From positions 25,992,582 to 26,056,581 of the forward strand of contig OZ022238.1 of the NCBI GenBank assembly GCA_963978895.1: a DNA stretch of 64,000 nt. Reading direction: 5' to 3'. The notes under the pieces are model-generated. The model was not told the DNA's origin, did no database searches, and worked only from the letters and a program-made list of their open reading frames with translations. Source of the DNA: Erpobdella octoculata (Eukaryota; Annelida; Clitellata; Hirudinida; Erpobdellidae). The first letter of the stretch is position 1. The number at the start of each line of letters is the position of its first letter. The position numbers were made by a program, and so were the translations under genes. Below are positions 11,580-22,800 of the stretch, piece by piece.

Positions 11580-11963
11580 TTTAATTTTAAAATTAAAAAA
11601 AAAATTTTATGACAAAAATTTCCAGGTCAAAAATGCCTATGTACGAACATCAAAAGTTATTGGGTAGCTAAATTCAAATTTCATTCATTTTATGGGCAAA
11701 AAGAAGTTAGGAGGGAGAGGAAGAAAGAAAAGGAGCGGAAGAATGAGCGGGATTGAGAAAGTGAGTGGGAGGGCGAGCAGGAATGGGAGAGCAAGCAGGA
11801 GAGGGAATGGGAGAACGAGCAGGAGTGGGAAAGCGACCGGAAAAGGGAGAAGAAGCAGGAGAGCAAGAAAGAGCAGTAGAGCTAGCACAGAATGAAACGA
11901 GAGCGAGAGAAAAGCGCTAGAACAACCTCTAAAACGCTGGTCAAAGCCAGGTAACCCCGCTAG
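11580..11963 (+). mobile_element. Helitron-like element, copy 2
   Basis: Contains an internal block near 11620-11690 shared with 42790-42910 and a purine-rich minisatellite (GAGCGGGA, GGGAGAGCGAGC variants). It ends GGTAACCCCGCTAG at 11963, followed by host T. The 5' end is not clear. Confidence 0.65.
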
Positions 11964-13237
11964 TTTTATTTACAATATGACTTTTATATTTATTTTAATA
12001 AATTTTATTCCATCAAAAACAGTTTAAGCTTTCTCAAATGTTATTTTATTTGCAAACTGCGGTTTTTTTTATACAAATGTGCAGTCTTGTTATAATTTAT
12101 AATGCATTTTTATTCAAACTAGTAGGGTAAAGTCAGGGATTACAGTCTCAGGGTGAGTATTTCCACCATGTTTAGAGAAATTCAGTTTTTGTACTCTACA
12201 AAAAAATAAAATTCTTCAATTCAATTTACAAGCTTTATAAATAGCTTGACTAGCCTCTCAATTTTTTTTGTGTTTTTAGCGTCAGTAGTTAAAGCAAGAA
12301 AACAATATTTGTTCCGACTGTGTCTAATGGCATATTCCAAGATTTCCAAGATACAAGATAGGTGCTTCAAGAAAACAATATAAATTGATAAACTAAACTT
12401 TTGACTGCTTGAACTATTAAAATAAAGAGAGAGGGAAAGGACGAGGAAGCGGGAGAGCGAGCGGGAAAGGGAGCTGGAGAGCAAAAAGGAGCAGGAGAGA
12501 TGATGATTTGGCTTCTAATTTAATGAATTGATCTTATCGACAAAATCATTGTACACAAATCACTGGATCAAATGATTTGTTTTTATATCTATTTCGTGCA
12601 CAAATTTTTCAGGGTGTTTAATGTGATGGCAGCAAATAGCTTTCCAGGCATTTTGGATACTTTTTAGATGCAGTTAAACTTCGATATATCCTGAACAGCA
12701 ATAACAACAAAAAAAGAGTAATTGTCGTTCAAACAGAAAGAGAAATAAAAAATGATATAAAAATGAAATAAGAAAGGAGACGCAAAATGACGATTTAATT
12801 TCAAAATTTAAGCCACGTAACAAATGCGAGGAGCATTGAGAATGCTTCTGTAGATATGAGAAGTTCAGGTTTTGAAGCAATTGCGTAATTATTCTATTGA
12901 TTTCCTTCTCCGACAGGACCATTGGCGAGAAACCTGGCTAAGTTGCGGGTCAAGAGGCAGGACTTGAAACGAGAAAAGGTTGAAGAATTAATTCAATGGT
13001 AATATAAGCAGTAGGCATATAACTATTTTTAAAATTCTTTCCCCGTGTTATTTTTTGTGGTTTTTATGCAGAAAGAAAAAAAATAATGGCAAGTGTCAAC
13101 TCTCAATAATGTTCACTCCTCAAGATAATTTAAATGTACAAAATGTTCATTTTTAAGGCAAAATACAAACATGCATATTTCTTATTATTTTATTTGTTTG
13201 TCAAAATAAATCCAATGTTAAGTTTCTCAAAGCTTTT
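11964..13237. other. Intergenic AT-rich stretch
   Basis: No coding family was recognised. A purine-rich block at 12420-12500 (GGAAGCGGGAGAGCGAGCGG) is a fragment of the Helitron minisatellite without ends. Confidence 0.5.
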
Positions 13238-13297
13238 GCAAAATGGAAGCAAGTCCTGCAAAATGGAAGCAAGTCCTGCAAAATGGAAGTAAGTCCT
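13238..13297. repeat. 20-bp tandem repeat, three units
   Basis: Three consecutive copies of a unit close to TGCAAAATGGAAGCAAGTCC, with one base change in the third. Confidence 0.9.
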
Positions 13298-13651
13298 GCA
13301 TAACTTTAATTAGCAGTCCAAAGTGGCATAAACGTATCTATTTCAATTTTAGCTAATAACTCTGTTGATTCTTTGTGAATTTTCAACTAAGTTATACCAT
13401 GATTTAATGATTAGACAAAAATGCACAAATTCTTATTTTCCCATGTTAAATATAAGGCAAGTTTGCTCACTGAGCTAACTTCAGCAACGTCCACTGTTGC
13501 ATTATTATTTATTTGTATACAAAATTTTTTTATAATCTGTTCTAAAAAGATTTGGTAATAAAATATTAACCAAAACTTGGAGGAATCGTCACTTGGGCTG
13601 CCAGCTATCCCAGGGCCACAATCACACTAATTAGAAGTAAGTTCATATATG

Positions 13652-14012
13652 CATTGGCGGATACGGGGGGGCGGTAGGGGCGATCGCATAGGGAGCAAGG
13701 GAGGCCCTAGCCCACTCCCTGGATTGATTGATTAAATTTTTTTTACACGAAAATAAACAATCTATAATTAAAACATTTATAATTACTTTTAACAACTGTA
13801 ACTCCTTTCATTGTCATATCGATATCATCACCATCTTTGGGGATGAATCTCCCCGATGTTCTACTTGAATATGAGAGAAGAGGCAAGAAGAGAAAAAAAT
13901 AAGAAGCTTGCCCCTGCAAAAATTCCTGTGGGCGCCCATGGTCATAAATTTTTCAGAAAACTTTACTAATTAGTCCCCCCGCCCCCCGAAAAAAAATTCT
14001 GGCTGCGCCACT
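13652..14012. mobile_element. Degraded hAT-like MITE
   Basis: The left end starts CATTGGCGGATACGGGGG. The right end, reverse-complemented, starts CAGTGGCGCAGCCAG followed by G-rich sequence. The ends are only loosely inverted and I found no matching target duplication, so this may be two different element ends. Confidence 0.4.
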
Positions 14013-14019
14013 GAGGAGG

Positions 14020-14584
14020 TCGTTGCCGGCAATGTTCCGAACAGTTCTATTGCAATGATTGATAGGAAAATAGAGCTGGAAAATTCACACTAAAGTTCGA
14101 GAAAACAGACGTCAAAAATGATCGTTTAGCTGCGAGCAACATATGTATTTCAAACGATAAAGCGCCAGAAACAATCGGTAAACTGCGATAAAGTCTCTCA
14201 CGTGATCCTTTTCGGCAATCCAATCGCAGCGTACTTTCGCAAAAAATTCGCGGTTTACTCTTTCACCCATTTGCAGCTCACTCGCATTTTTCAATTCGCG
14301 GATTACCCATGACCCAAACGCACATCCCATCATATTTTAAAACTTTTATAATTAACTAGAAAACAGTTTTTAATAAGATTTTAGTTTTCTGAATGAATTT
14401 ATCTGTATTTTCAAAACAAATTTGGCTTTGAAATAAATCATATCAGCATCAACAGCATCATCAGCTGTTAATCAATCTGCCTAGACCCGTCAACCAAACT
14501 ATCGACTATATTTATCTTGTTTATACCATAGATTCTACGGTTTCACCATATACTCCAGTCAAAAAATCTAAGTAAAGGTTCATA
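14020..14584. other. Intergenic stretch
   Basis: No recognisable gene or repeat boundary. Confidence 0.4.
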
Positions 14585-15100
14585 CTAGCGGCTGTACTAC
14601 TTTTAAAATCGGCAGAGTAATACAATCCCAGCTAAAAAGTGGATGAAAAGTTATCACTAATTAAAGTATGTAATATACGATAATAAACAATTTTAAAAAT
14701 TCTTTTGAATAAAAAATCTTATAATATAAAAAGACAGATGGCATCTGATCCAAAACGTTTCCCAGAAAACGTCACATGTTTAGAGTTCCAATTGACATTT
14801 ATACAAATGTTATAAATTATGAGACCATACATTTTAATTAACTCAATTTTAAAACGAAATTTTCTAATGTGAAGACTTTCTGCAAACCGCTCTGAGTCAC
14901 CAATCAGTGAGTGGAAAATTTCGGTTGTGCTAGATGTCAAAACTAGTAATTTTATAATCTATAAGTTGTTATTGAAAAGAGCTTATATGAAAAAATATTT
15001 TTTAGTTCTTTATTTCAATTCATTCGACTCCTCAGTGTACCTTGTCACTCACAACTGAGATGTAGATATTTCCACGAAGGAAACTATCTATCATTTTTAA
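14585..15100 (+). repeat. Dispersed repeat family F3, copy 2
   Basis: Shares the ordered blocks of copy 1: ATCGGCAGAGTAATACAA, the GAGTCACCAATCAGTGAG block, TGCTAGATGTCAAAA and the CTCAGTGTACCTTGTCACTC block. Spacing is roughly conserved between copies. Confidence 0.55.
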
Positions 15101-17289
15101 AAGCTTCAAATTTACGATGAATGTTGTTTTCTTGCTTAATTTTGATGAATCTTTTGTTTTCTCATGTAATTGTCACCAATTTTCCGATTTTTGGCCTTTT
15201 TTAAGCAGAAAAAAGGGGTGTCGCTAGTTTGAACCTTTACCAAAAACTTAATTAAATACGAACAGAAAGCCACTTACTCGGTGTTAAAATACATATCCAA
15301 GTGGGTGAAATCTTCCTGACAGAAGTTGGAAGAAAAATAAGAATTACTCCATTTTTAGAAAACTATATTTCCTCTGACCTATCAGAGAGAGCTAGAATGA
15401 GGAATTAAAAGATTGGAAGGTTTGCAAAACTCGACTGCAGAGGGGGTGCAGTGGTACTTCCACATTTGTAATAATAATCCAAAACAAAGACGGTAGTGGA
15501 TGAAAATGAAAAAAATTATTTACAATAAACTTAATTATTTAAAAATAAAATTCCAAATGTCTTGTGCTGGTTGCTTTATGACACTTTATAACTTTAAGTT
15601 GTCTCCAGTTGATCACAGCTGCAAACAAAAAACCGGCTTATTACAAAATCTTCGAAAAAAATTATTTCCTATTTAAATAATGCCACATAAATAAACTATA
15701 ACAACCATGCGGAACCAAACTAGAACGACTAGACTGAGACTGACTAGACTCTAGTCTCTCTAGTACTCTAGTCACTCAGACTCATCAGTTCGTAATTCAT
15801 CGTTAATACTATTACCACGGCGGTAGGCGATCTTTCATTCGCTATATCTTTATTAATTTTATTTTTTTTTATACTATATGGTATATTCAAACTCAGAATT
15901 TGTACCTTTATTTAAAAATATTAGTTAAATTAAAAAAAAAACTATTTTGAAATTTTTATGCGACTACCAAGGATATGGTTAGGAGTAGGGATAGGGTTTA
16001 ATTTTAATACGGGACTGCCGATTTTACCGATTGCAATCACGCGAACCGCCGGGGCAATAGCAGCGACCTAATTCATACTTCATATCAAATTTTATTAACT
16101 ATAAATAAGTATTAAAAACAACATTTAAAAAATCCATCAACCTTACAATAAATCATCAACGTTTCACTAATAAAAATAAATTAAAACGAAATTTTTTCTA
16201 AATTTCTAAAAGCTTAGTTCGCAAAGAATAGAGCCTACGATTCGACCCGCCTTACGTTATCCAAGGGCCTTGGACCAAGGCGAATGCTATGCAGCGCAAT
16301 TATACTTATACATACTATACACTCCCCGACGTGTTTATCTCTTTTAGCGGGTTTGCTGAATAAAAAAATCTACTACTTTGCTGCCTCTATTTTTGTTTTA
16401 ACATTAATAGCTTTTCTCTAAGTTTTTTGAGAGAACTAATGACCTGTGGGTTCCTATTAATGATTCGTGTAAAAACAGATCTGCTAGGTAATTTAAAGAA
16501 AACAAAATAAAGAATATTAGTTTAATTTAATTTGAGTAATCTCCACAAAATTTCTCTAGTTCAATTATAAGTTTAAACAAAACTTTCGATAGCCTGTTTT
16601 CAAAGTTCGTGGCATAGATTTCTCCATACCCTACGCTACGGAACTACGGAAAACGAGTCAATTTAATTGTTGGTTTCCGATTACGTCTACGTGGACTATC
16701 TGCTATAGGTACTAAAAAGGGGCGAGTTGAAATTGAAGTCTGACCCTAAGCAGCTTGTCCGCCATAATAGTATGGGAGAACGGTACTGAATGCAGACCCG
16801 TAGCCAGCTTGCATGCACCCATTGCAAGAAAAAAATATATAACATTGGCACCCTTTATTTTCACGTTTTTCGTAGGTTGCTTTCTTGTGTGTATGTTTGC
16901 TTATTCGGATCAAATGGGAAGAAATTTTCTCATTATCTTCGAGATTTGACCTTTGACGTGAACCTAAATGTTCTTTCATTCCATCTTCTATGTTTGAATG
17001 AAACGGTATGAAACCAGATCTTCTTGCAATCCTACTTTTTTCATATTTTCCGTTTCCACCCTCTTACTCTAAAATGTGTTCATTTCGTCGTTGTCATTCT
17101 TTTTAAATCCTTTATATTATTTTCGATTGTCTTCCTGTAGGGCGCAGTCACAAATTTTTTCACTGAGAAATTTACAACCCACAAAAGTCAAGGCTTAACG
17201 ACAGTTTCAGCAATAACTAGTAATAACAATCCATAAGATATTTAATTTTGAACAGTAAATTACAATATGAAATTCAGCCGACGTTTTAT
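15101..17289. other. Intergenic AT-rich stretch
   Basis: No coding family was recognised. A CTAGTCTCTCTAGTACTCTAG low-complexity palindromic patch lies at 15735-15785. The rest is unassigned. Confidence 0.45.
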
Positions 17290-17527
17290 CTGCGAAACAA
17301 GTAAAGGAAAAACGAGTTTTTCAACACAAACTTTGATTTCAAATATACTCGATTTAGAAATACAAAAGATGTTCATATTAAGTTTTTTTTAATTGAATCA
17401 TGTATTGTTATCCAATATAAAGCTATGTTGAAAGTTTCAGTTTATTAGCTTGTCAAAAAGCTGGTTAAATTTTACTTGCAAGATTTGCGTAAAAACAGAA
17501 ATTGTAACTTAAATAAAAGTTTGTAAA
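17290..17527 (-). repeat. Dispersed repeat family R, copy b
   Basis: Reverse orientation. It contains the complements of CGCAAATCTTGCAAGTAAAA, AGCTTTTTGACAAGCTAATA and CATGATTCAATTAAAAAAAA. It abuts a broken hAT transposase fragment. Confidence 0.8.
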
Positions 17528-17800
17528 AATGTCGATGACGGTTTCTTCATTAATGTTAAGGTTGCGATTGATAGTCATCTGGGCAAACCCATTCAGTTTT
17601 GTCTGGCCCATTGTGGTGCGTAGACTAGATTTGAGTCTGCGCATAGTTGAGAAGGATCTATCATCTGTCGCGTAATAAAGGGGTAAGTGGTGAAGAGTTT
17701 CATCAGCGTATTTATCTGCGGGTAGATGGAATATTGACAACGTTGCAGAACATCAACTGTGGTATGTGGCCGCTCTGTCAATTCGGTCCTAGCCATAGTG
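17528..17800 (-). pseudogene. hAT transposase C-terminal fragment (ZMYM1-like)
   Basis: One frame gives TTVDVLQRCQYSIYPQINT. The adjacent frame gives DDRSFSTMRRLKSSLRTTM, then GQTKLNGFAQMTINRNLNI. Both belong to the hAT dimerisation region (SFSTLRRLK signature). The switch of frame near 17665 shows a frameshift. Only the C-terminal end is present. Confidence 0.8.
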
Positions 17801-18239
17801 GGTTGGGTCGGTCACAAGAGAAAAAACAAGAATATGCTTGGTCGGGTCAGATTTTCTGGCGTGTCGGGTTTTCAAAAATAGACCCATGGAAAACTCTCAC
17901 CCTAACATTTTTGATAACTTATTAAATATTTAATTAGCACAATAACTGTTAACTCAAATATGTCTAGAAAACACAGGCACGCGCGTCACTTCAACATCAA
18001 CATTGGCAAGTTTTCGGTGGGGGCCCGGGCTCCCCGTGCCCCCTGTCTGCACCAGTGCTCTAGAGAATTGTGTTGCTAGCCGTCTGCGTCTGATACGCAT
18101 ATGATTATTTTTTATTAATCTGTGATTAAAGTATGAGCTGAATCACTGATTTTCTTTGTTAAAAAATTTTAAAACCCTACTTTTGCATATAAATAAACAA
18201 TAAGTAAAATGTAAGTGATTTGCATCAAATTTTTTATTT
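17801..18239. other. Unassigned stretch
   Basis: Repetitive-looking sequence with a short G/C-rich patch at 18010-18050. No gene or terminal repeats were identified. Confidence 0.4.
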
Positions 18240-18700
18240 AATTAATTTTTGCTGCGTCTAACAGAAAAATGACGACCAATCTTTAACAAAGCAATTCGCA
18301 TATCATCACCGGCCTCCAATCAAATTCTTTGCTCAGTTTCCACATTTACCAAAGCAGAAATGCTAATCTCACACAATAGGCAGTAGCAAAAGGAATGATG
18401 AATGTCAGCGCACTTGTAGCCAAAACTGGGTAGCTATCTAAAAAAAGAGTATGAGGCTTTTTACTTTTAACAATTTGATAAAAACTAGGTAAGAGGCAAT
18501 CAGGATTAGTTTGTCAATAATTGACCAAAATCCTAGTTGAGGTAAACTTGCTGCGGCGTCAGACAGAGTTCTTTTCTGTTTAAGAACGTCAATCGATTCG
18601 GAATTGTTGGGAAGCACTGCACTTAAATGCTCTTTTAGCTTGTTCGGTTTTAAAGTAAAGGGTCCCAAATTACGGTTCAAGCAAGCAATCAAACGCGGTG
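18240..18700 (-). pseudogene. hAT transposase fragments (ZBED5/FAM200-like)
   Basis: The upstream part (about 18438-18692) encodes IACLNRNLGPFTLKPNKLKE followed by HLSAVLPNN, which resembles the start of ZBED5-type hAT proteins. The downstream part (about 18240-18420) encodes LLCEISISALVNVETEQR and later MRIALLKIGRHFSV, the hATC end. The middle of the protein is missing, so this is an internally deleted copy. Confidence 0.6.
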
Positions 18701-19690
18701 AAGTTAAAATAAAGGATTTAAAAATACAAGCATTGCAAAAATTAAAGATTTCTAAAATTTGCTAATTATTCTCCGCAAGAACTAAAAATTTATAGAATAT
18801 TTTTCAAATTTAAAAATTTTATTTTTTAAACTTTTACAACAATAAAATTTTAGAATTTGTGTTTTATAAACTTTTGCCCCCTAAGATTTTGCTGAAATAA
18901 CCTACCTGCGCTTAAGGGCGATCAAACTCTAGTTTTTAATTAACCTAACTTATGAACATCTTAGATTGGTGATAACTTGTCATTTGCCATGTGCACCTCT
19001 GTTAAAGTAAAACTTGAGACAACAAGCCCGGCCTCCATATGCATGAAAATATAGGTAAGTTGGTTTTTTTATATTTTTTCCTTACCTCATTTGTTTTTCT
19101 CCCTGCGCCCGCTTGTATAAAGATAGAAACTCCTGACCATCCCCTGGCATTTGGCATCGAGTCCCAAAATTTGGTCCCCTTTCTATGTTGGGAAGCAGGG
19201 GCGCAACTAGGCAGGCCAAATCCAAGGGTCCTGCAATTTTTCCAAATTCGATTAATTCTTTTGGGTAGGAGGGTGGGAAGTGCTACATTTATTCATAAAC
19301 TTTTTTTTACAATTGCTTTAACTGGTTTGAGACTGAGTTTGACTATTTTCAGTTTGCATTCTTTCTTTCTTTTCATTAATAAATTATTGAAGATACCAGA
19401 AAAAACGACTGCAGACTGAAGATAATAAAAAAAATTTTGCTTGCCGCGGGCTTTTTTTCCTTTTTCACAGTTGAGCCCCCAACATTTTCTGCTGTTTGCG
19501 TCCCTGTTGGGAAGGGAGTTAAATAAATTATAAACTTTTAACACAAATACAAACAAAAAAAATTTTAAATTAAAAAAAACATATAAAAATTAAACTTTAG
19601 TTTTTCTATAAAAATGTTTATTGGGGCGGGTTTCCTCCTTGGATCCGCCACTATCTACTGATATATTGATCCTGCGTAAGTTATATTTAT
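18701..19690. other. Unassigned stretch upstream of LSM14
   Basis: Contains short repeat-like ends (CAGGGGCGCAACTAG near 19197 and TGGATCCGCCACTA near 19640) that could bound an old hAT-like element. No target duplication was found and no coding frame was recognised. Confidence 0.4.
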
Positions 19691-19870
19691 GTTAACAATT
19701 TTAAATATGTTTTTATTATTGTTTATTGTGTCTGTTACAAGATGATCAGTTTATTAAAAAAATGAGACAGTAATTAAAATCATAATTCATTCATCTACTT
19801 CCGTTCAATATGGTCGCCGACAATGTGTCTCAGAGTTGTGCGATTTAGGATTTGATCAATTGCATTAAAA

Positions 19871-22800
19871 ATGGGAACGGAAATTCCTTACTTAGGGAGC
19901 AAAATAAGCTTAATTTCAAAAGCGGAAATTCGCTATGAGGGCATTCTGTATTCTATTGATGCCAAGGAATCCACTGTCGCTCTAGCCAAAGGTGTGGTCT
20001 TCAATGTTTTTATTACTATTACCTACTAAGAGTGAGCGAAAATTTAGTGATCTTAGTTTTATTTTTTTTATAACTATTGTTTGCAGCTGATTAAAGTTTA
20101 TATGCATGAAATTAGTTGAGCTATGTTATTTATTGTATCGCTGCAATAAATCAAGCAAGACAGACATTGGTAGGCATTCGCATCAAAAATTCAAAATACT
20201 TAAAAATTTTTCTTTTATAAATTATCAAAGACAATCAAAAAAGAAACCAGAATATATAAAAATTGGTAATCATTTACTTTGACGTTTTGGTCTACAGTAG
20301 TCACGTTACGAACCTACAGCAGTCCCGTAGCGAACCTTTCCCTAACCACCTCCTAATCTCATAGAATAACAGTTTGGACCAATTTTGATGGGAATTAACT
20401 GTTATTTTGACATAGATGACATTGAAAACAGAAGAAAAGACTAATTAGAACAGAAATAAATAAAGCTCCAGGAAGTTAGCAACGCTTCGGACAAAGATTT
20501 TCGGCAATTATTATTTGTCACTAGGAAAGTGTAAAATGTAATTAGATATTTGAATTCTACGTTAAATTTGCTATAAGAATACATTTGTTTGAAGGGGCGG
20601 ATAATTTTATTATTTTTTGGATTAATTTGTTTCTGGTTTGCTGTATCGGTAACATATTTGTAAGGTCAAGTCGTGGAAGGCATTTTTCACAAAGTGTTAA
20701 TGTATATTTCAAAATAATTTTTGCACTGTTTAATCAAGCTGATATTTCTCTACAGGAAAACAGTTGTTTGAAGGGGCGGACAATTTTAGTTTATTTTTTG
20801 TTTAATTAATTTGGGTCGATTCGGATCGATTGAAAGAGGAAGCATTTCTGTAAATGACGTTTATTATTTTTTGTCACTAGGAAAGTGTAAAATGTAATTA
20901 GATATTTGAATTTTACGTTAAATTTGCTATAAGAATACATTTGTTTGAAGGGGCGGATAATTTTATTTTTTTTTGGAATAATTTGTTTCTGGTTGGCTGT
21001 GTCGGTAACATATTTGTAAGGTCAAGTCGTGGAAGGCATTTGGTAAAGTTTCCCTTGGACGGCCCGTGCCGAAAAATAATCGTATTATTTTTATTTTGTC
21101 ACAATAACATAAAAAAACAAATTTAATACCAATTTTAATTTAAAAAAAAACATTTATCGTAATTTGAGAGACTTTGAAAACGTAAGTAGTACCCTTCCAA
21201 GCCCTATTTACATCGTAGTTGTGAGTGGTGAGGTACGATGATCGTATGAATGAAATGAATAAAAAATAAATAAAATTAGTTTATAATAAAATTTTATTTA
21301 AAAAAAAAACTATCAGTTGTAAATAAAAATTCCATTAAAATTTTAAAACTCACCGCCCGGTAACTCGGGACGGTTTGCAAGAAGTAAGAAAATTGGAAAT
21401 TATTAAACTAAGTTAACTTCTTTAAATAAACAAAATTTCAAATTTTTAATAAAAAAAAACTAAAAAATAAATGTTAAAAAAAGTAGTTTATTCGAAGCAA
21501 CGTCGAAATTTGAATATTTGTAAGCGAACATTGCGTATTTGCGTCGTTTAAACTTTTCCTTCAAATCCTTCGTTTAAACTTTTCCTTAAAACTCAAACGT
21601 ACATAAATTATAATTACATTATTTATTTTTTTAAATGACATTTTCCCATTTTAAATAAATTACTTATACTAATTATCATAATTTTTAAACTAGTGTTTAC
21701 TTTTAATCGTGTTTATAGTTAATTATAGCCGAGAATTATGTATTAATCCGCCACACGGGCCGTCCAAGGGAAACTTTACCAGGCATTTTTCATAAAGTGT
21801 CAATAAATATTTCAAAATAATTTTTGCACTGTCCAAGGGAAACTTTACCAGGCATTTTTCATAAAGTGTCAATAAATATTTCAAAATAATTTTTGCACTG
21901 TTTAATCAAGCTGATATTTCTCTACAAGAAAACATTTGTTTGTAGGGGCGGACAATTTTAGTTTATTTTTTATTTAATTAATTTGTGGCGATTTGGAGTG
22001 AAAATAGACATCGTTTCCCGCTTCGTTGCTAACTTCATTCACCTAATAAATAATTAAAAACAATTATGGCACTTCAGAACATTTAAAAATTGCTTCCTAA
22101 AAAATGACAAGCTATTTAGAATTAAATGAATATCTATTTATAAATGACAATAGTAGTGAAAAGTTGGAATAAAAAAATTAAAATGAAACAAAATTTAGTA
22201 AAAATAGAAGTAGAAATTAAATTTGTAAAAATACAAATTAAAAAGATATTAATTTGTTTTAGATAAGTACTGTACGATATCCGTAAGTCACTCCATGTCT
22301 ACTTGGCATAATAGTTTCTTTAAAGATGGCGGTTTTGCCAATAACCTTAACACAAATGAAATAAAAACAATTAATTTATTTTAATTTCATATATCGAATT
22401 AATATTGCTGGCCATGCAAATTAAAAAAACAATTTTGTGTGCACTGGTGCTGTGCTATACACCGTTGGATGGGGTTTTGAAAATGGAAACTAATGGTATT
22501 ATTGGTTTTTCTTCAGTTCAACAAATAATAAAGTTATAAGTTGGTTTTCCGACGAAAATTGAATAAAATAAATTTTAGCTCTTCTTTGAGAAATTATAAC
22601 TTTTTTTAACTGCTGCACAGGGAATATCGGAGACACTTATTTTTAGATAATTCAATTACAGATCCAACGATGTAACTCTCGCTCTATAACTTAATAAATA
22701 AAAAAGTTCTAGAATAAAACGTCGGACTGTTTACTAATTAATTTCTCCCACCAAAACGAAATGTAAACAAGCACTGGGGAGCACACTATTGGAGCAGGAG

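Larger units (their letters stand above)
20515..22000 (+). repeat. 356-bp tandem duplication in LSM14 intron 1
   Basis: Two units are offset by 356 bp (compare CTAGGAAAGTGTAAAATG at 20521 and 20877). The second unit is split by the element at 21042-21780 and resumes at 21781. Each unit holds two internal copies of a TTTGTTTGAAGGGGCGGA block. The duplication therefore preceded the insertion. Confidence 0.85.

Noticed and set aside
15735..15785. CTAGTCTC-rich patch considered as a direct-repeat array
   Set aside because: Irregular spacing, no conserved unit and no neighbouring genes of a CRISPR type. This is animal DNA with low complexity.
18438..18692. Small minus ORF considered as a novel host gene
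   Set aside because: KPNKLKEHL and the nearby hATC-like sequence fit a decayed ZBED-type hAT transposase better.
19197..19660. Possible element with CAGGGGCGCAACTAG and TGGATCCGCCACTA ends
   Set aside because: The ends are not convincingly inverted and no 8-bp duplication was found.
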